Of a stretch of 64,000 nt of DNA, positions 51,870 to 60,939 are shown one piece after another; within the stretch, counting starts at the first letter, position 1, and each line of letters starts with the position of its first letter. Made by a program: the position numbers and the translations under genes. The notes beneath the pieces were generated by a model, which was given only the letters and a program-made list of their open reading frames with translations, made no database searches and had not been told where the DNA came from. The DNA comes from Bacteroidetes bacterium GWB2_32_14 (GTDB lineage: Bacteria > Bacteroidota > Bacteroidia > Bacteroidales > UBA12077), in contig MENK01000033.1 of NCBI GenBank assembly GCA_001768235.1, positions 19,126-83,125 on the forward strand. Reading direction: 5' to 3'.

Positions 51870-53927
51870 ATGATTAAAAAAAATTACTTTATTCTGCTGT
51901 CTTTACTACTTTTAGTATTTACCCAGTGTACTGATAAATGCGAAGACAAACAAACTACCGACATGAAAAATATTACTGAACAAACTGTTACTAAAGTTCA
52001 AAATTTATTAATTGAAAAATTTGGGCCGGATAGTAAAGAGTTAATTGAACGAGGAGTTGCTCATGCTGCATCATTATGGCGTACTTCTGATGGTTCTGAA
52101 ATAGATTTCGAAAATTTCTGTTCAGAAAATTACATAAATGATGCGTCTGAAAAACAAATGGTTTTCGAAAAAATATCAAAAAATTTCGAATCACTCTGGG
52201 GGCATGGGAACAAAATTCTCCTTGATTTAAATGAGAATATGCATCTCGATAATGGCCCATATCATAAGGTTGATGCCATGTTTGCTGCTTATAGCCCCGG
52301 GGCACATTTTGCCGATGATTTTTATGCTAACAAAATAGCTTTCGTAATTGCACTCAATTTCCCCCCATATTCACTTGATGAAAAAAATGACATGGGAAAA
52401 AACTGGACAAATCTCCAATGGGCTTACGCCCGATTAGGCGATGTATTTACAGCACGAGTACCTGCGAACCTTTCACAGGCAATCTCAAATGTTGCAACAG
52501 AAGCCGATATTTATATTTCCGAGTATAATATTTACATGGGGCATTTATTAAATGATAAGGGTGAAAAATTGTTCCCCGAAGATATGGTACTGTTATCACA
52601 CTGGAACTTACGTGATGAAATAAAATCAAACTATGCAAATAAAGAGATTGGTTTAGAAAAACAGGATATGATTTATACTGTTATGAAACGAATTATTGAT
52701 CAATCTATTCCTGAAAAAGTAATTAATTCTGGTAGTTATGACTGGAATCCATTAACAAATAAAGTTTTTGAAAATGGTGCCGAAATTCAGTTGGCATCTG
52801 AGCCAGATACCCGCTATCAGCAGATTGTAAATAATTTTAACGCTTTAAAAGCAACAGATTCTTATTATACTGATTTAAATACATTTATTAAAAGAAGTTT
52901 TTCGGGAGAAAAGGAAATTCCACAGGAAGAAGTAGAAAAATTATTCGATGAATATCTTTCATCTCCTGTAGCAAAAGAAGTTGGAAAATTAATTAGCAAA
53001 CGATTAGGCCGCGATTTAAGGCCTTATGATATTTGGTATGATGGTTTTAAAGCACGCAGCTCAATATCAGAAGAAAGCCTGAATGCTATAACAGAAAAAA
53101 AATACCCTGATGCAAAAGCTTTAGAAGCTGATTTAAGCAATATTCTGGTTAAACTGGGATGGTCGAAAGAACGGGCACAATTTCTAGCATCTAAAATATC
53201 TGTTGATCCTGCAAGAGGGTCAGGGCACGCGTGGGGAGCCCAGATGAAATCTGAAAAAGCTCATCTCAGGACAAGAATTTCGGGTAAAGGAATGAATTAC
53301 AAAGGATATAATATTGCTGTACATGAGTTTGGGCATAATGTTGAGCAAACTATCTCGTTACACGATGTTGATTATTATATGATGAATGGTGTTCCGAATA
53401 CTGCTTTTACCGAAGCTACAGCATTTATTTTTCAAAAACGCGATTTACAATTACTTGGAATAAACGATCCAAATCCTGATAAAGAATACCTCGAAACACT
53501 CGATTTATACTGGCAGGTTTTTGAAATTATGGGTGTTTCAATGGTTGATATGAAAGTATGGAAATGGCTTTATGAGAATCCCGAAGCAACAGCTGCCCAA
53601 CTAAAAGAAGCAGTTATTCAAATATCAAAAGATGTTTGGAATACATATTATTCAGAAATATACGGTATTAAAGATGAACCAATTCTGGCAATATATACAC
53701 ACATGATAAGCAATCCGCTTTACCTGGCCAATTACTCATTTGGCCATTTAATAGATTTTCAGATAGAAAATTACATTACCGGAAAAAATTTCGCTGCTGA
53801 AGTGGATCGTATCTGGAGCATTGGAAGGCTGACACCTGATGCCTGGATGCAAAAAGCTGTGGGCGAAAGTATATCCATAAAACCAATGATTGAAGCTACA
53901 GAAGAAGCACTTAAACATATTAATTAA
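51870..53927 (+). CDS. Large HExxH metallopeptidase-like lipoprotein
   Basis: A 685-residue lipoprotein; the start is at 51870 (MIKKNYFILLSLLLLVF) since only this gives a signal peptide ending in the lipobox VFTQC. The zinc motif is HEFGH (His485, Glu486, His489) in NIAVHEFGHNVEQ, and a candidate third ligand Glu lies in NTAFTEATAFIFQKRD about 29 residues on. The helical sequence and spacing suggest an M3-like or gluzincin fold, but I do not recognise a named family. Three preceding helices carry WTNLQWAYARLGDVFTARV. It follows an M14 carboxypeptidase by 81 bp, and the two may act on the same peptides. Confidence 0.7.
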   Translation: MIKKNYFILLSLLLLVFTQCTDKCEDKQTTDMKNITEQTVTKVQNLLIEKFGPDSKELIERGVAHAASLWRTSDGSEIDFENFCSENYINDASEKQMVFEKISKNFESLWGHGNKILLDLNENMHLDNGPYHKVDAMFAAYSPGAHFADDFYANKIAFVIALNFPPYSLDEKNDMGKNWTNLQWAYARLGDVFTARVPANLSQAISNVATEADIYISEYNIYMGHLLNDKGEKLFPEDMVLLSHWNLRDEIKSNYANKEIGLEKQDMIYTVMKRIIDQSIPEKVINSGSYDWNPLTNKVFENGAEIQLASEPDTRYQQIVNNFNALKATDSYYTDLNTFIKRSFSGEKEIPQEEVEKLFDEYLSSPVAKEVGKLISKRLGRDLRPYDIWYDGFKARSSISEESLNAITEKKYPDAKALEADLSNILVKLGWSKERAQFLASKISVDPARGSGHAWGAQMKSEKAHLRTRISGKGMNYKGYNIAVHEFGHNVEQTISLHDVDYYMMNGVPNTAFTEATAFIFQKRDLQLLGINDPNPDKEYLETLDLYWQVFEIMGVSMVDMKVWKWLYENPEATAAQLKEAVIQISKDVWNTYYSEIYGIKDEPILAIYTHMISNPLYLANYSFGHLIDFQIENYITGKNFAAEVDRIWSIGRLTPDAWMQKAVGESISIKPMIEATEEALKHIN

Positions 53928-53946
53928 CAAGCTTTTAAATTATTTA

Positions 53947-53982
53947 TTAACGGATTGACAATATTTGTCAATCCGTTTTTGT
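53947..53982 (+). terminator. Terminator after the HExxH lipoprotein
   Basis: AACGGATTGACA pairs exactly with TGTCAATCCGTT (53949-53960 and 53966-53977), 5-nt loop, T-run. Confidence 0.9.
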
Positions 53983-54074
53983 TTTATTATTACTAACAAA
54001 ATTTTAAAATAATAAATCCATCTGATGTTTTTTTTTTATCTTTAACCTTTGGCACGAACTAAAGAATCCAAACT

Positions 54075-56156
54075 ATGAGTAATACTGTTTTAAAATCGAA
54101 ATTTTCGATATTTTCAAGCCTGGGTATGATTCCAAAAACTTCTGTACTGGAAGAAAAAGAGAATAAACTCAGAAAAGAGTATATTGATTTTAATGAGTAT
54201 AAAGAATCTGATGAATTAGCTCATTATAAAGAACTCGATGCATTTATTAACTCTCCCGACTTTGAAAAAACAAAACGTGAAATCAATTCGCTCAAATATG
54301 CTGATTCTGAAGAATACAGAAAAGAAAAAGATTACAATCAGCAAAAAAAATCGAAAAAGATTAAAACCTATTACCAGGTAAAGGATTCAAAAGAGTTAAT
54401 TCAATTTCAGGAATTTAGTAAATCTGAAAAACTTGCTAATTACGAAGATTTAAGTCGTTTTTTTCTTTCCAATGATTTTGAAGAGTTTAAAAAATCAATT
54501 GGTCAACAAAAAAACGATAAGTTAAACGATATAAAAAACAAACAGAATGGCTATAAAGAACTCAATAAAAAATTTAAATGGTTTTTCACATTTAAAAATT
54601 CTAAACAATTAGCTGATTATAATACATTTATTAGTTCTAAAGAATACGACGCATTTCTTGATTTGGAAAATTTGGTTAAATCAACCGATTTTGATGCTCT
54701 AAAGCGCGATATCGAAAATCAGAAAAAGCAAAAACTCGACGAATTTAACTCAATAAAAAGCAGATATAACGAACTTAAAGCTTTATCTAAAAAAGTTAAA
54801 AAAGGTGAAGAATTTGATCTTAATGATGAATTTAAAGAGCTTGAACAAGTAATAAAATCAAATGAGCATGTTCAGGCCATTAAAAACCTTAAAATCGAAA
54901 ATCTTGATGAATATAAAAAGCAAAAAGAATATCAAAAACAATTAAAAACTCAGGCAATAAAAAATTACAATAAGATTAAAGATTCCGAGAACCTTAAAAA
55001 ATTCGGTGAGCTTGATGGCAGCAAAGAAATCGAAGAATACCTTGAACTGGAAAAAGAAATTCAATCGAATGAGTTTAAAACATCAATTCAAGAGGCAAAG
55101 AATTTAAAATTTGAGAATACCGAAGAATATAAGAAATTCCAGGAATTCAAATCACTAAAAAAATCTTCAGACATTAAACAATACTACAAGTTTCAGGAAT
55201 CAGAAAAACTTGCAATATATAAAGAATTAAATGACTCTCAGGAAATATCTGATTTTGAAGAACTTGAGAAATACATTCAATCTGATGAGTTTAAAGAAAG
55301 AAAACAATACCTGTTAATAAAAGATAAATTCAAACTTTCAGAAGAATACAAGCAACAACAGGAGTATATCGCGTTAAAAAAGAGTGATAAGATAAAATGG
55401 TTTTTTAAACTGGAAAAATCGTACCCTTTTAGTGAGATTGAAAACTGGGAATTAACTTTTGATGATGACTTTAATGATAAGAATCTTGATCAGGACAAAT
55501 GGTTAACCGGGTATTATTATGGTAAAACATTGCTTAACGATAATTATGTTCAGGCGAATGAGAAACAGTTTTTCACTGATAAAAATCTTGAAATAAAAGA
55601 TAGTATTTTAAGAATTACTACTAAATTCGAAAAGGTTAAAGGTAAAGCCTGGAATCCTTCAATGGGTTTCTATCCTAAAGAGTTTGATTTTACATCCGGG
55701 TTAATTAATTCGGGTCAGAGTTTCAGGCAAAAACAGGGCCTTTTTAAGGCTAAAATTAAAGTGAATCACTCCTACCCGGTTCATCATGCCTTTTGGATGC
55801 TTGGTGAGAAAATTACCCCTGAAATTGATATTTTTAAATACGATAAAAAGTCGAAGAAAAAGCTGAGCATTGCTAGTTATTGGGGAAATCCATCAAATGA
55901 TAAAGAAATTAAAAAAGAACGATCTTCAATATCAGGCCCTGATTTTTCGTCCGATTACTATATTTATTCGCTTGAATGGACACCCGAGAAACTGATTTGG
56001 AAAATAAATGATATCCCTGTATTCGTGCAAACAGAAGGACTTCCGGATGAACCCATGTATTTATTATTAAGCTCGGGAATTGCTGTTGATGGTGTTCAGG
56101 CGAATCTGCCATGTACCATGGAAGTTGACTGGATTCGTGTTTACCAGAAAAAATAA
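54075..56156 (+). CDS. Charged-repeat protein fused to a GH16 domain lacking its acid/base Glu
   Basis: A 693-residue protein in two parts. Residues 30-455 consist of about six degenerate units near 70 residues, marked by IKTYYQVKDS (96-105), FKWFFTFKNS (167-176), IKNYNKIKDS (295-304), IKQYYKFQES (367-376) and IKWFFKLEKS (440-449); these are Lys/Glu-rich and helical. Residues 457-692 form a GH16-like beta-jelly-roll (WELTFDDDFND at the start, MEVDWIRVY at the end). The active-site string is PEIDIFKYD: Glu583 and Asp585 are in place but the acid/base Glu is Lys588. There is no signal peptide. It is probably a carbohydrate-binding, not a cleaving, protein; its location is unclear. Confidence 0.8.
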   Translation: MSNTVLKSKFSIFSSLGMIPKTSVLEEKENKLRKEYIDFNEYKESDELAHYKELDAFINSPDFEKTKREINSLKYADSEEYRKEKDYNQQKKSKKIKTYYQVKDSKELIQFQEFSKSEKLANYEDLSRFFLSNDFEEFKKSIGQQKNDKLNDIKNKQNGYKELNKKFKWFFTFKNSKQLADYNTFISSKEYDAFLDLENLVKSTDFDALKRDIENQKKQKLDEFNSIKSRYNELKALSKKVKKGEEFDLNDEFKELEQVIKSNEHVQAIKNLKIENLDEYKKQKEYQKQLKTQAIKNYNKIKDSENLKKFGELDGSKEIEEYLELEKEIQSNEFKTSIQEAKNLKFENTEEYKKFQEFKSLKKSSDIKQYYKFQESEKLAIYKELNDSQEISDFEELEKYIQSDEFKERKQYLLIKDKFKLSEEYKQQQEYIALKKSDKIKWFFKLEKSYPFSEIENWELTFDDDFNDKNLDQDKWLTGYYYGKTLLNDNYVQANEKQFFTDKNLEIKDSILRITTKFEKVKGKAWNPSMGFYPKEFDFTSGLINSGQSFRQKQGLFKAKIKVNHSYPVHHAFWMLGEKITPEIDIFKYDKKSKKKLSIASYWGNPSNDKEIKKERSSISGPDFSSDYYIYSLEWTPEKLIWKINDIPVFVQTEGLPDEPMYLLLSSGIAVDGVQANLPCTMEVDWIRVYQKK

Positions 56157-56175
56157 TATAACAAAGGATTTTTTA

Positions 56176-56200
56176 GGCAGCTTTCAGAGCTGCTTTTTTA
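56176..56200 (+). terminator. Terminator after the GH16-repeat gene
   Basis: GCAGCT-TTCAG-AGCTGC stem followed by six T; overlaps the end of the converging gene by a few bases. Confidence 0.8.
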
Positions 56201-57754
56201 TTCACTCTCAAGTTGTTGTAGTTTTTTTGATATTCGTATAAGTGCTTCTTCCAGGGTCTCGTCTGGTGAAATGTAATTGTAATCACCCCAGAAAGAATAG
56301 TCATATTCAAAATTCTTGTCTATAAAAATAGTATTCGTCTCAATGGTCTCATTTCGTTTAAACCGGTCAACATTAACAGTATCAATATCATTCACTGCAA
56401 ATTCGAAAGTGGTTTTAAAGCTTGTCGAAAAAATTTGGTTTCTTTTTTTAACTTTAAATTCAAGTTCACCACGAACAAGGTTTAAAAAATGGTTCCCTTT
56501 TATTTGCCTGAAACTTACCCAATAATGCACTGATTCTGGTTTTACTTTAGTTTTCATACTCTTTTTTAAAACCAATTCCTGCGCAAGTTTTTCAATTGCA
56601 TCCGATCCGATGTAAAAGTCGGCATATTTTATCGCGAGATTCTCTGTATCTATATAAAGCCTGCCACAAAAGGATTTATCTTCCAAAAAATATTTAGGTT
56701 TAAATTCGATTACATAAGCAGTGCTGTTATCATACTTAACAATATCAGATAAAACATAGGAATATGAATTAAAATATTCTTCAAGCAAAAAATTGGTCGG
56801 GTTTTTAATAATATCAAGATAAAGGCTGGCGTATAAACCTCCTTTTAATTTTAATAAAAAAGTATCGCTTTCAGAATAATTTAGGTTTTTACGACTCTTA
56901 ATCATTTTTATTTGATCAGAATAATATCCCCCGTACGGGCTTTTATAAACACTTAATACAGACTCCATTACAGACATGTATTGTTTGTTTTTAATAACAA
57001 ACTCACGGTAAAACGAAGTCATTAAGAAGGGTTGTGTATAGTAATTATCTTTAATTTTTTCCATCGCGTTTTTAATAAGCAATTCAGGATTGTTGCTTCG
57101 AATAATTACCTCCTGAATGGATAAAAAATCTTTTTCGAGATAGATTATGTTATTGCTTAGAGTTAAATCTTTAAGTGGGAAAACAGAATTTTTATAACCA
57201 ATATAAGAGAATACAATATTTTCATCGATTAAGGTGACAGGAATTTTAAATGAAAACTCTCCTTCTTCATTTGAAATGGTTCCCAAACTTTTGCCATTTA
57301 TGGAAATATTTGCAAACGGCAATCTGCTGAATGTTTCTTTATCAAGAATTTTTCCCCGGATATGAATTATGCTTTGTTGAGTTTGATTTTGAGAAATAGT
57401 TGAGATTTTACTTAACGAATTCTTTTTATGTATAACTATTTGCTTATCAATAATATTGTAAGTCAGCGAAGTATCATTTAAAAGGATATCAAGTATTTGG
57501 TGTAGTTCTGATGAATCTGCATCAATTTTTACATTTCTATTTGCTAATATCAGGTCGGCATTGTACGAGAATTCGTAACCAATCTGGCTGCTAATAGTAT
57601 TTAAAACAGTATATAGAGAATGATTTTTTGATTTGACTGATAATTTTTTATTTAAAACTGATGATTGAGAAAAAACAGGAAAAATACAGCAATTAAATAA
57701 AATAACACTTAATGTAAATTTAATTAAAATGCTGTATTTTAATATTTTAATCAT
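56198..57754 (-). CDS. STN plus carboxypeptidase-regulatory-like domain protein without a receptor barrel
   Basis: A 518-residue protein: signal peptide (to about 30), an STN domain (about 36-110, LSVKSKNHSLYTVLNTISSQ...) of the type that, in TonB receptors, contacts the anti-sigma, then a carboxypeptidase-D-regulatory-like Ig fold (IHIRGKILDKETFSRLPFANI to about 215), and a further 300 residues that look like the DUF5686-type region common to such proteins. No plug or 22-strand barrel follows. It is the last gene of an ECF sigma-FecR set (gap 15 bp), so it likely passes a surface signal to FecR by a shorter route. Confidence 0.8.
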   Translation of the reverse strand: MIKILKYSILIKFTLSVILFNCCIFPVFSQSSVLNKKLSVKSKNHSLYTVLNTISSQIGYEFSYNADLILANRNVKIDADSSELHQILDILLNDTSLTYNIIDKQIVIHKKNSLSKISTISQNQTQQSIIHIRGKILDKETFSRLPFANISINGKSLGTISNEEGEFSFKIPVTLIDENIVFSYIGYKNSVFPLKDLTLSNNIIYLEKDFLSIQEVIIRSNNPELLIKNAMEKIKDNYYTQPFLMTSFYREFVIKNKQYMSVMESVLSVYKSPYGGYYSDQIKMIKSRKNLNYSESDTFLLKLKGGLYASLYLDIIKNPTNFLLEEYFNSYSYVLSDIVKYDNSTAYVIEFKPKYFLEDKSFCGRLYIDTENLAIKYADFYIGSDAIEKLAQELVLKKSMKTKVKPESVHYWVSFRQIKGNHFLNLVRGELEFKVKKRNQIFSTSFKTTFEFAVNDIDTVNVDRFKRNETIETNTIFIDKNFEYDYSFWGDYNYISPDETLEEALIRISKKLQQLESE

Positions 57755-57769
57755 AAAATAATTATGCGA

Positions 57770-58786
57770 TTATCCTTTTTTCTTTGTAAGGATAACCTGG
57801 TTATCTTTTTCTTCTGTTTTCAAGTCGAAAGCTAAACATATAACCGATACTATTGAATCAACATCCTGATTTTTAAATGTAGAAGTAAATCGTAAATTCA
57901 ATACAGACTGGTCATTACAGGTAATGTTAGAGTTGTAAACTTTATTCAGCACATTTATAACATTATTCAGGTTTTCTTCTTTAAAAACAAGATGTTTAGT
58001 TTTCCAGGCAAGTACATTTTCATCTGTATTTTTATGCTTTTCTATACTTTTTCTCGATACAACACCCAAATCCCCGGGTGAAATCAGAATACTTTCTTCA
58101 CCGCCATTTATCTTGGTTAGCTGTACCAACCCTGTTTCAACAAATACCTCGATTTGATGATCTGGTAAATTTGTGTTCACATTAAACGATGTACCTAAAA
58201 CTTTTATTTCGGCATTTTTTACTTCAATGATAAATGGTTTTTCAGGATTTTTTTCAACATCAAAGTATGCTTCGCCTGCTAGTTGTACTTTTCGTTCAGT
58301 TGTATTAAACTGTTTCGGGTATGTTAATTTACTTTCTTTATTTAAAAATACTCTGGTGCCATCAGAAAGAATTACTTTGTTTCCTGAATTGTTTGAAGCC
58401 ATATATTCAATCCTATTTGAATGACTTACCCTATTGTAAACTTTTGCAGTTATAAACCCGATTCCAATTAACATTAAAAACAGTGCTGCATATTTCATAT
58501 ACCCTGATAATTGAAAAGCTCGTCCCTTTTCTTTTGTTGTAATAATGTCTTTATCTTTTTCAATACGGTTTTTAAGTCTTTCCCACGCATTATCAACATT
58601 AATCTCTTTCATAGTATTTGTTAAATTTAAAATCTCCCAATCGTTTTTTATTTCAGAAAACTCAATTTCGTTTTCTATATCCTCATTAATCCAGTTATTC
58701 AGTTTTGTATTTTCAGATTCGGTACATTCATTTGCAAGATATTTTGCAATGATATTCCATTTATCGAAATTCTCTAATGCATTCAT
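57770..58786 (-). CDS. FecR-family anti-sigma factor
   Basis: A 338-residue single-pass membrane protein. The cytoplasmic N-terminus (1-90) binds the sigma factor; the membrane segment is about 96-115 (MKYAALFLMLIGIGFITAKVY). The periplasmic part has the FecR domain (VILSDGTRVFLNKESKLTYPK, RKVQLAGEAYFDVEKNPEKPFIIEV, VLGTSFNVNT) and a C-terminal DUF4974-like STN-facing domain. It holds the sigma factor in check until a signal arrives. It lies between the sigma gene (20 bp) and the STN protein (15 bp). Confidence 0.93.
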   Translation of the reverse strand: MNALENFDKWNIIAKYLANECTESENTKLNNWINEDIENEIEFSEIKNDWEILNLTNTMKEINVDNAWERLKNRIEKDKDIITTKEKGRAFQLSGYMKYAALFLMLIGIGFITAKVYNRVSHSNRIEYMASNNSGNKVILSDGTRVFLNKESKLTYPKQFNTTERKVQLAGEAYFDVEKNPEKPFIIEVKNAEIKVLGTSFNVNTNLPDHQIEVFVETGLVQLTKINGGEESILISPGDLGVVSRKSIEKHKNTDENVLAWKTKHLVFKEENLNNVINVLNKVYNSNITCNDQSVLNLRFTSTFKNQDVDSIVSVICLAFDLKTEEKDNQVILTKKKG

Positions 58787-58806
58787 AATCTGCTCCTTTC
58801 TTTATT

Positions 58807-59358
58807 TTAAAAAGCTTCTGCATATTCTTTCAGATGCAATCTGAAATGTTTTAATGCTTTACCCATATTTGCTTCAACGGTTTTTACCGATATGGATAAT
58901 TTTTCAGCAATTTCATGGTATTTTAGCCCGTCATACCGGCTCATTTCAAATACCTGTCTGCATTTTACCGGAAGAGTATTTAATGCTTTTGAAATAGTTT
59001 CACTCAATTCCTTTGCTCTCAATTCTTCTGCCGGGTCTCTACTCTCGTTTGAGTAATGCATTTTACAGTAGTTCTCGTATTTTAAATCAAGCTTATGTAC
59101 TCGTATTTGTTGTAAACAGTTATTTTTTACAGATGTAAATAAATAAGATTTTAACGATGATTTTATTGTTAATTCATTTCTCTTTTTCCAAACCTGGTAA
59201 AAAATATCTTGTACTACTTCTTCTGCTGAATCTATACTATTAAGATATCTGTTAGCAAAAACACATAGTTGCTTGTAATAGGCCCTGAAAATATCTTCAA
59301 ATAGTTTCAGGTCGCCTTCCCTTATACGTTCAATAATTTCCGAGTCTGAATATTTCAT
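58807..59358 (-). CDS. ECF RNA polymerase sigma factor (FecI-like)
   Basis: A 183-residue sigma factor with region 2 (FRAYYKQLCVFANRYLNSIDSAEEVVQDIFYQVWKKR) and region 4 (LPVKCRQVFEMSRYDGLKYHEIAEKLSISVKTVEANMGKALKHFRLHL). First gene of the sigma-FecR-STN operon. A 12-bp inverted repeat sits about 65-105 bp upstream. Its targets are not shown; in this family the receptor operon itself is often controlled. The adjacent GH16-repeat gene converges with the operon, but no shared promoter is visible. Confidence 0.93.
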   Translation of the reverse strand: MKYSDSEIIERIREGDLKLFEDIFRAYYKQLCVFANRYLNSIDSAEEVVQDIFYQVWKKRNELTIKSSLKSYLFTSVKNNCLQQIRVHKLDLKYENYCKMHYSNESRDPAEELRAKELSETISKALNTLPVKCRQVFEMSRYDGLKYHEIAEKLSISVKTVEANMGKALKHFRLHLKEYAEAF

Positions 59359-59422
59359 TTATTATTTCTGTTGTTGTAAAAATATTCGATAATATATGAA
59401 TAAATCTAAAAATTTCAAAAAA

Positions 59423-59463
59423 ACTTTTGGCCAGGATTTGCCGAAAATGCACTGGCCAAAAGT
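59423..59463. promoter_or_regulatory. Inverted repeat upstream of the sigma-FecR operon
   Basis: ACTTTTGGCCAG at 59423-59434 and CTGGCCAAAAGT at 59452-59463 are perfect 12-bp complements across 17 nt. The site is 65-105 bp before the sigma start, in a gap that otherwise lacks genes. A binding site for a dimeric regulator or a leader hairpin. Confidence 0.55.
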
Positions 59464-59603
59464 AATCCAAAAAAACACCTTTTTAAAGAACCCTTTCTTC
59501 TTATTATGAAAAACAAATTTCTTTGTTTCCTGGTATTAGGATAAACAAGAATTAAAATACCCTATAGAAATTTTATTATTATTTTTTAGAAACTTAAAAT
59601 CTG

Positions 59604-60557
59604 TTATAAAATTTGAATAAGAAAGTAAATAAAAGGAAGGGTTGCAATACACAATATTGTTGAAAGAAACAGGTTTTCTGTAGCATAAATATCATCGCTG
59701 CCAAATTTTTTGGCAAGAACCACGATCATTGTCATACTGGGCATTGATGCCTGCATGATTAAAACCGTTTTGGCAATATTTCCTATCTCCAGGCCAAACC
59801 ATTCAGAAATAAGTTTTATAATAAGAATCATTAGAAAAGGAATAAAAATCAACTTGTTGAAACTGAAAAAATAAATTTCTGTTTTTTTAAAAGCAGAAAT
59901 CATTGGGTTTTGTGCCAATACAGCACCAATATATAACATGGCAAGGTAAATTGTTGTATTTCCTAAACCGGATAATGGTTTAAAGATAAATTCAGGGACT
60001 TTAAATCCAAAAATCAGCAATAATACTCCCAATGCAAATGAGATAGTATTTGGATTTAACAAATGTTTCAGGTTACCGGATATTTTTGAATCCGCACTCC
60101 TGTTAAAAATAAAAATACCGATAGTCCATATAAACAAATCCTGTGTAAAGTGAAAAATAATTGCATATAGCAATCCTTCGCCTCCCGGAAATAATGCTGA
60201 AAACAAAGGATACCCAAGAAAAGCAACATTTCCAAACATGGTGCTTAACACGTGTATTTTGTTTTTACTCTCGCTTAACCTGAGAATTTTTGAGGTAATA
60301 TTCCCCGTGAAATAAAGAAGAATTATTGCAACAACAGAAAATGAGAAAACATATATGCAGTTGTTTAGAATTTCTTTGTTTAATTCTATCCCGCTAACAG
60401 AAGTTAATATGAGAAAAGGTAATGTAATATTAAAAATTATAGTTGCCAGCCCGTTTTTAACTTCTTCTGTAATCACCTTATATTTTGCAGCAATCATACC
60501 AATAATGGTGATTAGAAAAAGAATTGCAATCTGGCCGATGATAATATTCAGAAACAT
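59604..60557 (-). CDS. AEC-family transporter (auxin-efflux-carrier type)
   Basis: A 317-residue, ten-helix membrane protein of the AEC family. N-terminal half: QIAILFLITIIGMIAAKYKVITEEVKNGLATIIFNITLPFLILTSVSG, a well-kept family start; the C-terminal half closes with ASMPSMTMIVVLAKKFGSDDIYATENLFLSTILCIATLPFIYFL. Members export organic acids, malate/malonate or auxin-like compounds. The substrate is unknown and no linked metabolic gene suggests one. Confidence 0.88.
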   Translation of the reverse strand: MFLNIIIGQIAILFLITIIGMIAAKYKVITEEVKNGLATIIFNITLPFLILTSVSGIELNKEILNNCIYVFSFSVVAIILLYFTGNITSKILRLSESKNKIHVLSTMFGNVAFLGYPLFSALFPGGEGLLYAIIFHFTQDLFIWTIGIFIFNRSADSKISGNLKHLLNPNTISFALGVLLLIFGFKVPEFIFKPLSGLGNTTIYLAMLYIGAVLAQNPMISAFKKTEIYFFSFNKLIFIPFLMILIIKLISEWFGLEIGNIAKTVLIMQASMPSMTMIVVLAKKFGSDDIYATENLFLSTILCIATLPFIYFLIQIL

Positions 60558-60664
60558 AATTTTATATTGAGTTAATTGGCAAATCTAATAAAACTGTTTG
60601 ACTAAAAGAATTACACATCGTTTACCTAAAAAAATAAAAAAAAACATTAATTTTGGCATCTATA

Positions 60665-60739
60665 CGGGATGTAGCGCAGCCAGGCTAGCGCGCCACGTTC
60701 GGGACGTGGAGGCCGTGGGTTCGAATCCCGCCATCCCGA
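60665..60739 (+). tRNA. tRNA-Pro (anticodon CGG)
   Basis: Plus-strand cloverleaf: acceptor CGGGATG/CATCCCG, D arm with TAGCGCAGCCAGGCTAGCGC, anticodon stem CCACG-TTCGGGA-CGTGG giving CGG, T arm with GGTTCGAATCC. Discriminator A; CCA is not encoded. Confidence 0.95.
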
Positions 60740-60741
60740 CT

Positions 60742-60771
60742 AAAGATGAACTTTATGGGTTCATCTTTTTT
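60742..60771 (+). terminator. Terminator after tRNA-Pro
   Basis: AAAGATGAAC pairs with GTTCATCTTT (60742-60751 and 60759-60768), loop 7 nt, then a T-run; 2 bp past the tRNA end. Between 60772 and the next gene at 60940 no gene is seen. Confidence 0.85.
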
Positions 60772-60939
60772 AATGATGATTTATCTTGCAGAATTTTAAT
60801 ATCTCAAATTAGCATTTACTACTAAATTTATCTGTTTAATTCGATAATGAATGTTTTTTTTCCATTTTTCTGATATTTTGATAAACAAAGTAACTATTAT
60901 GCCATCATCACGTTTACCAATTACCTAACATATCTTACA

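Noticed and set aside
60598..60825. A 75-codon frame running through the tRNA-Pro
   Set aside because: It simply translates the tRNA sequence and its flanks and has no family features.
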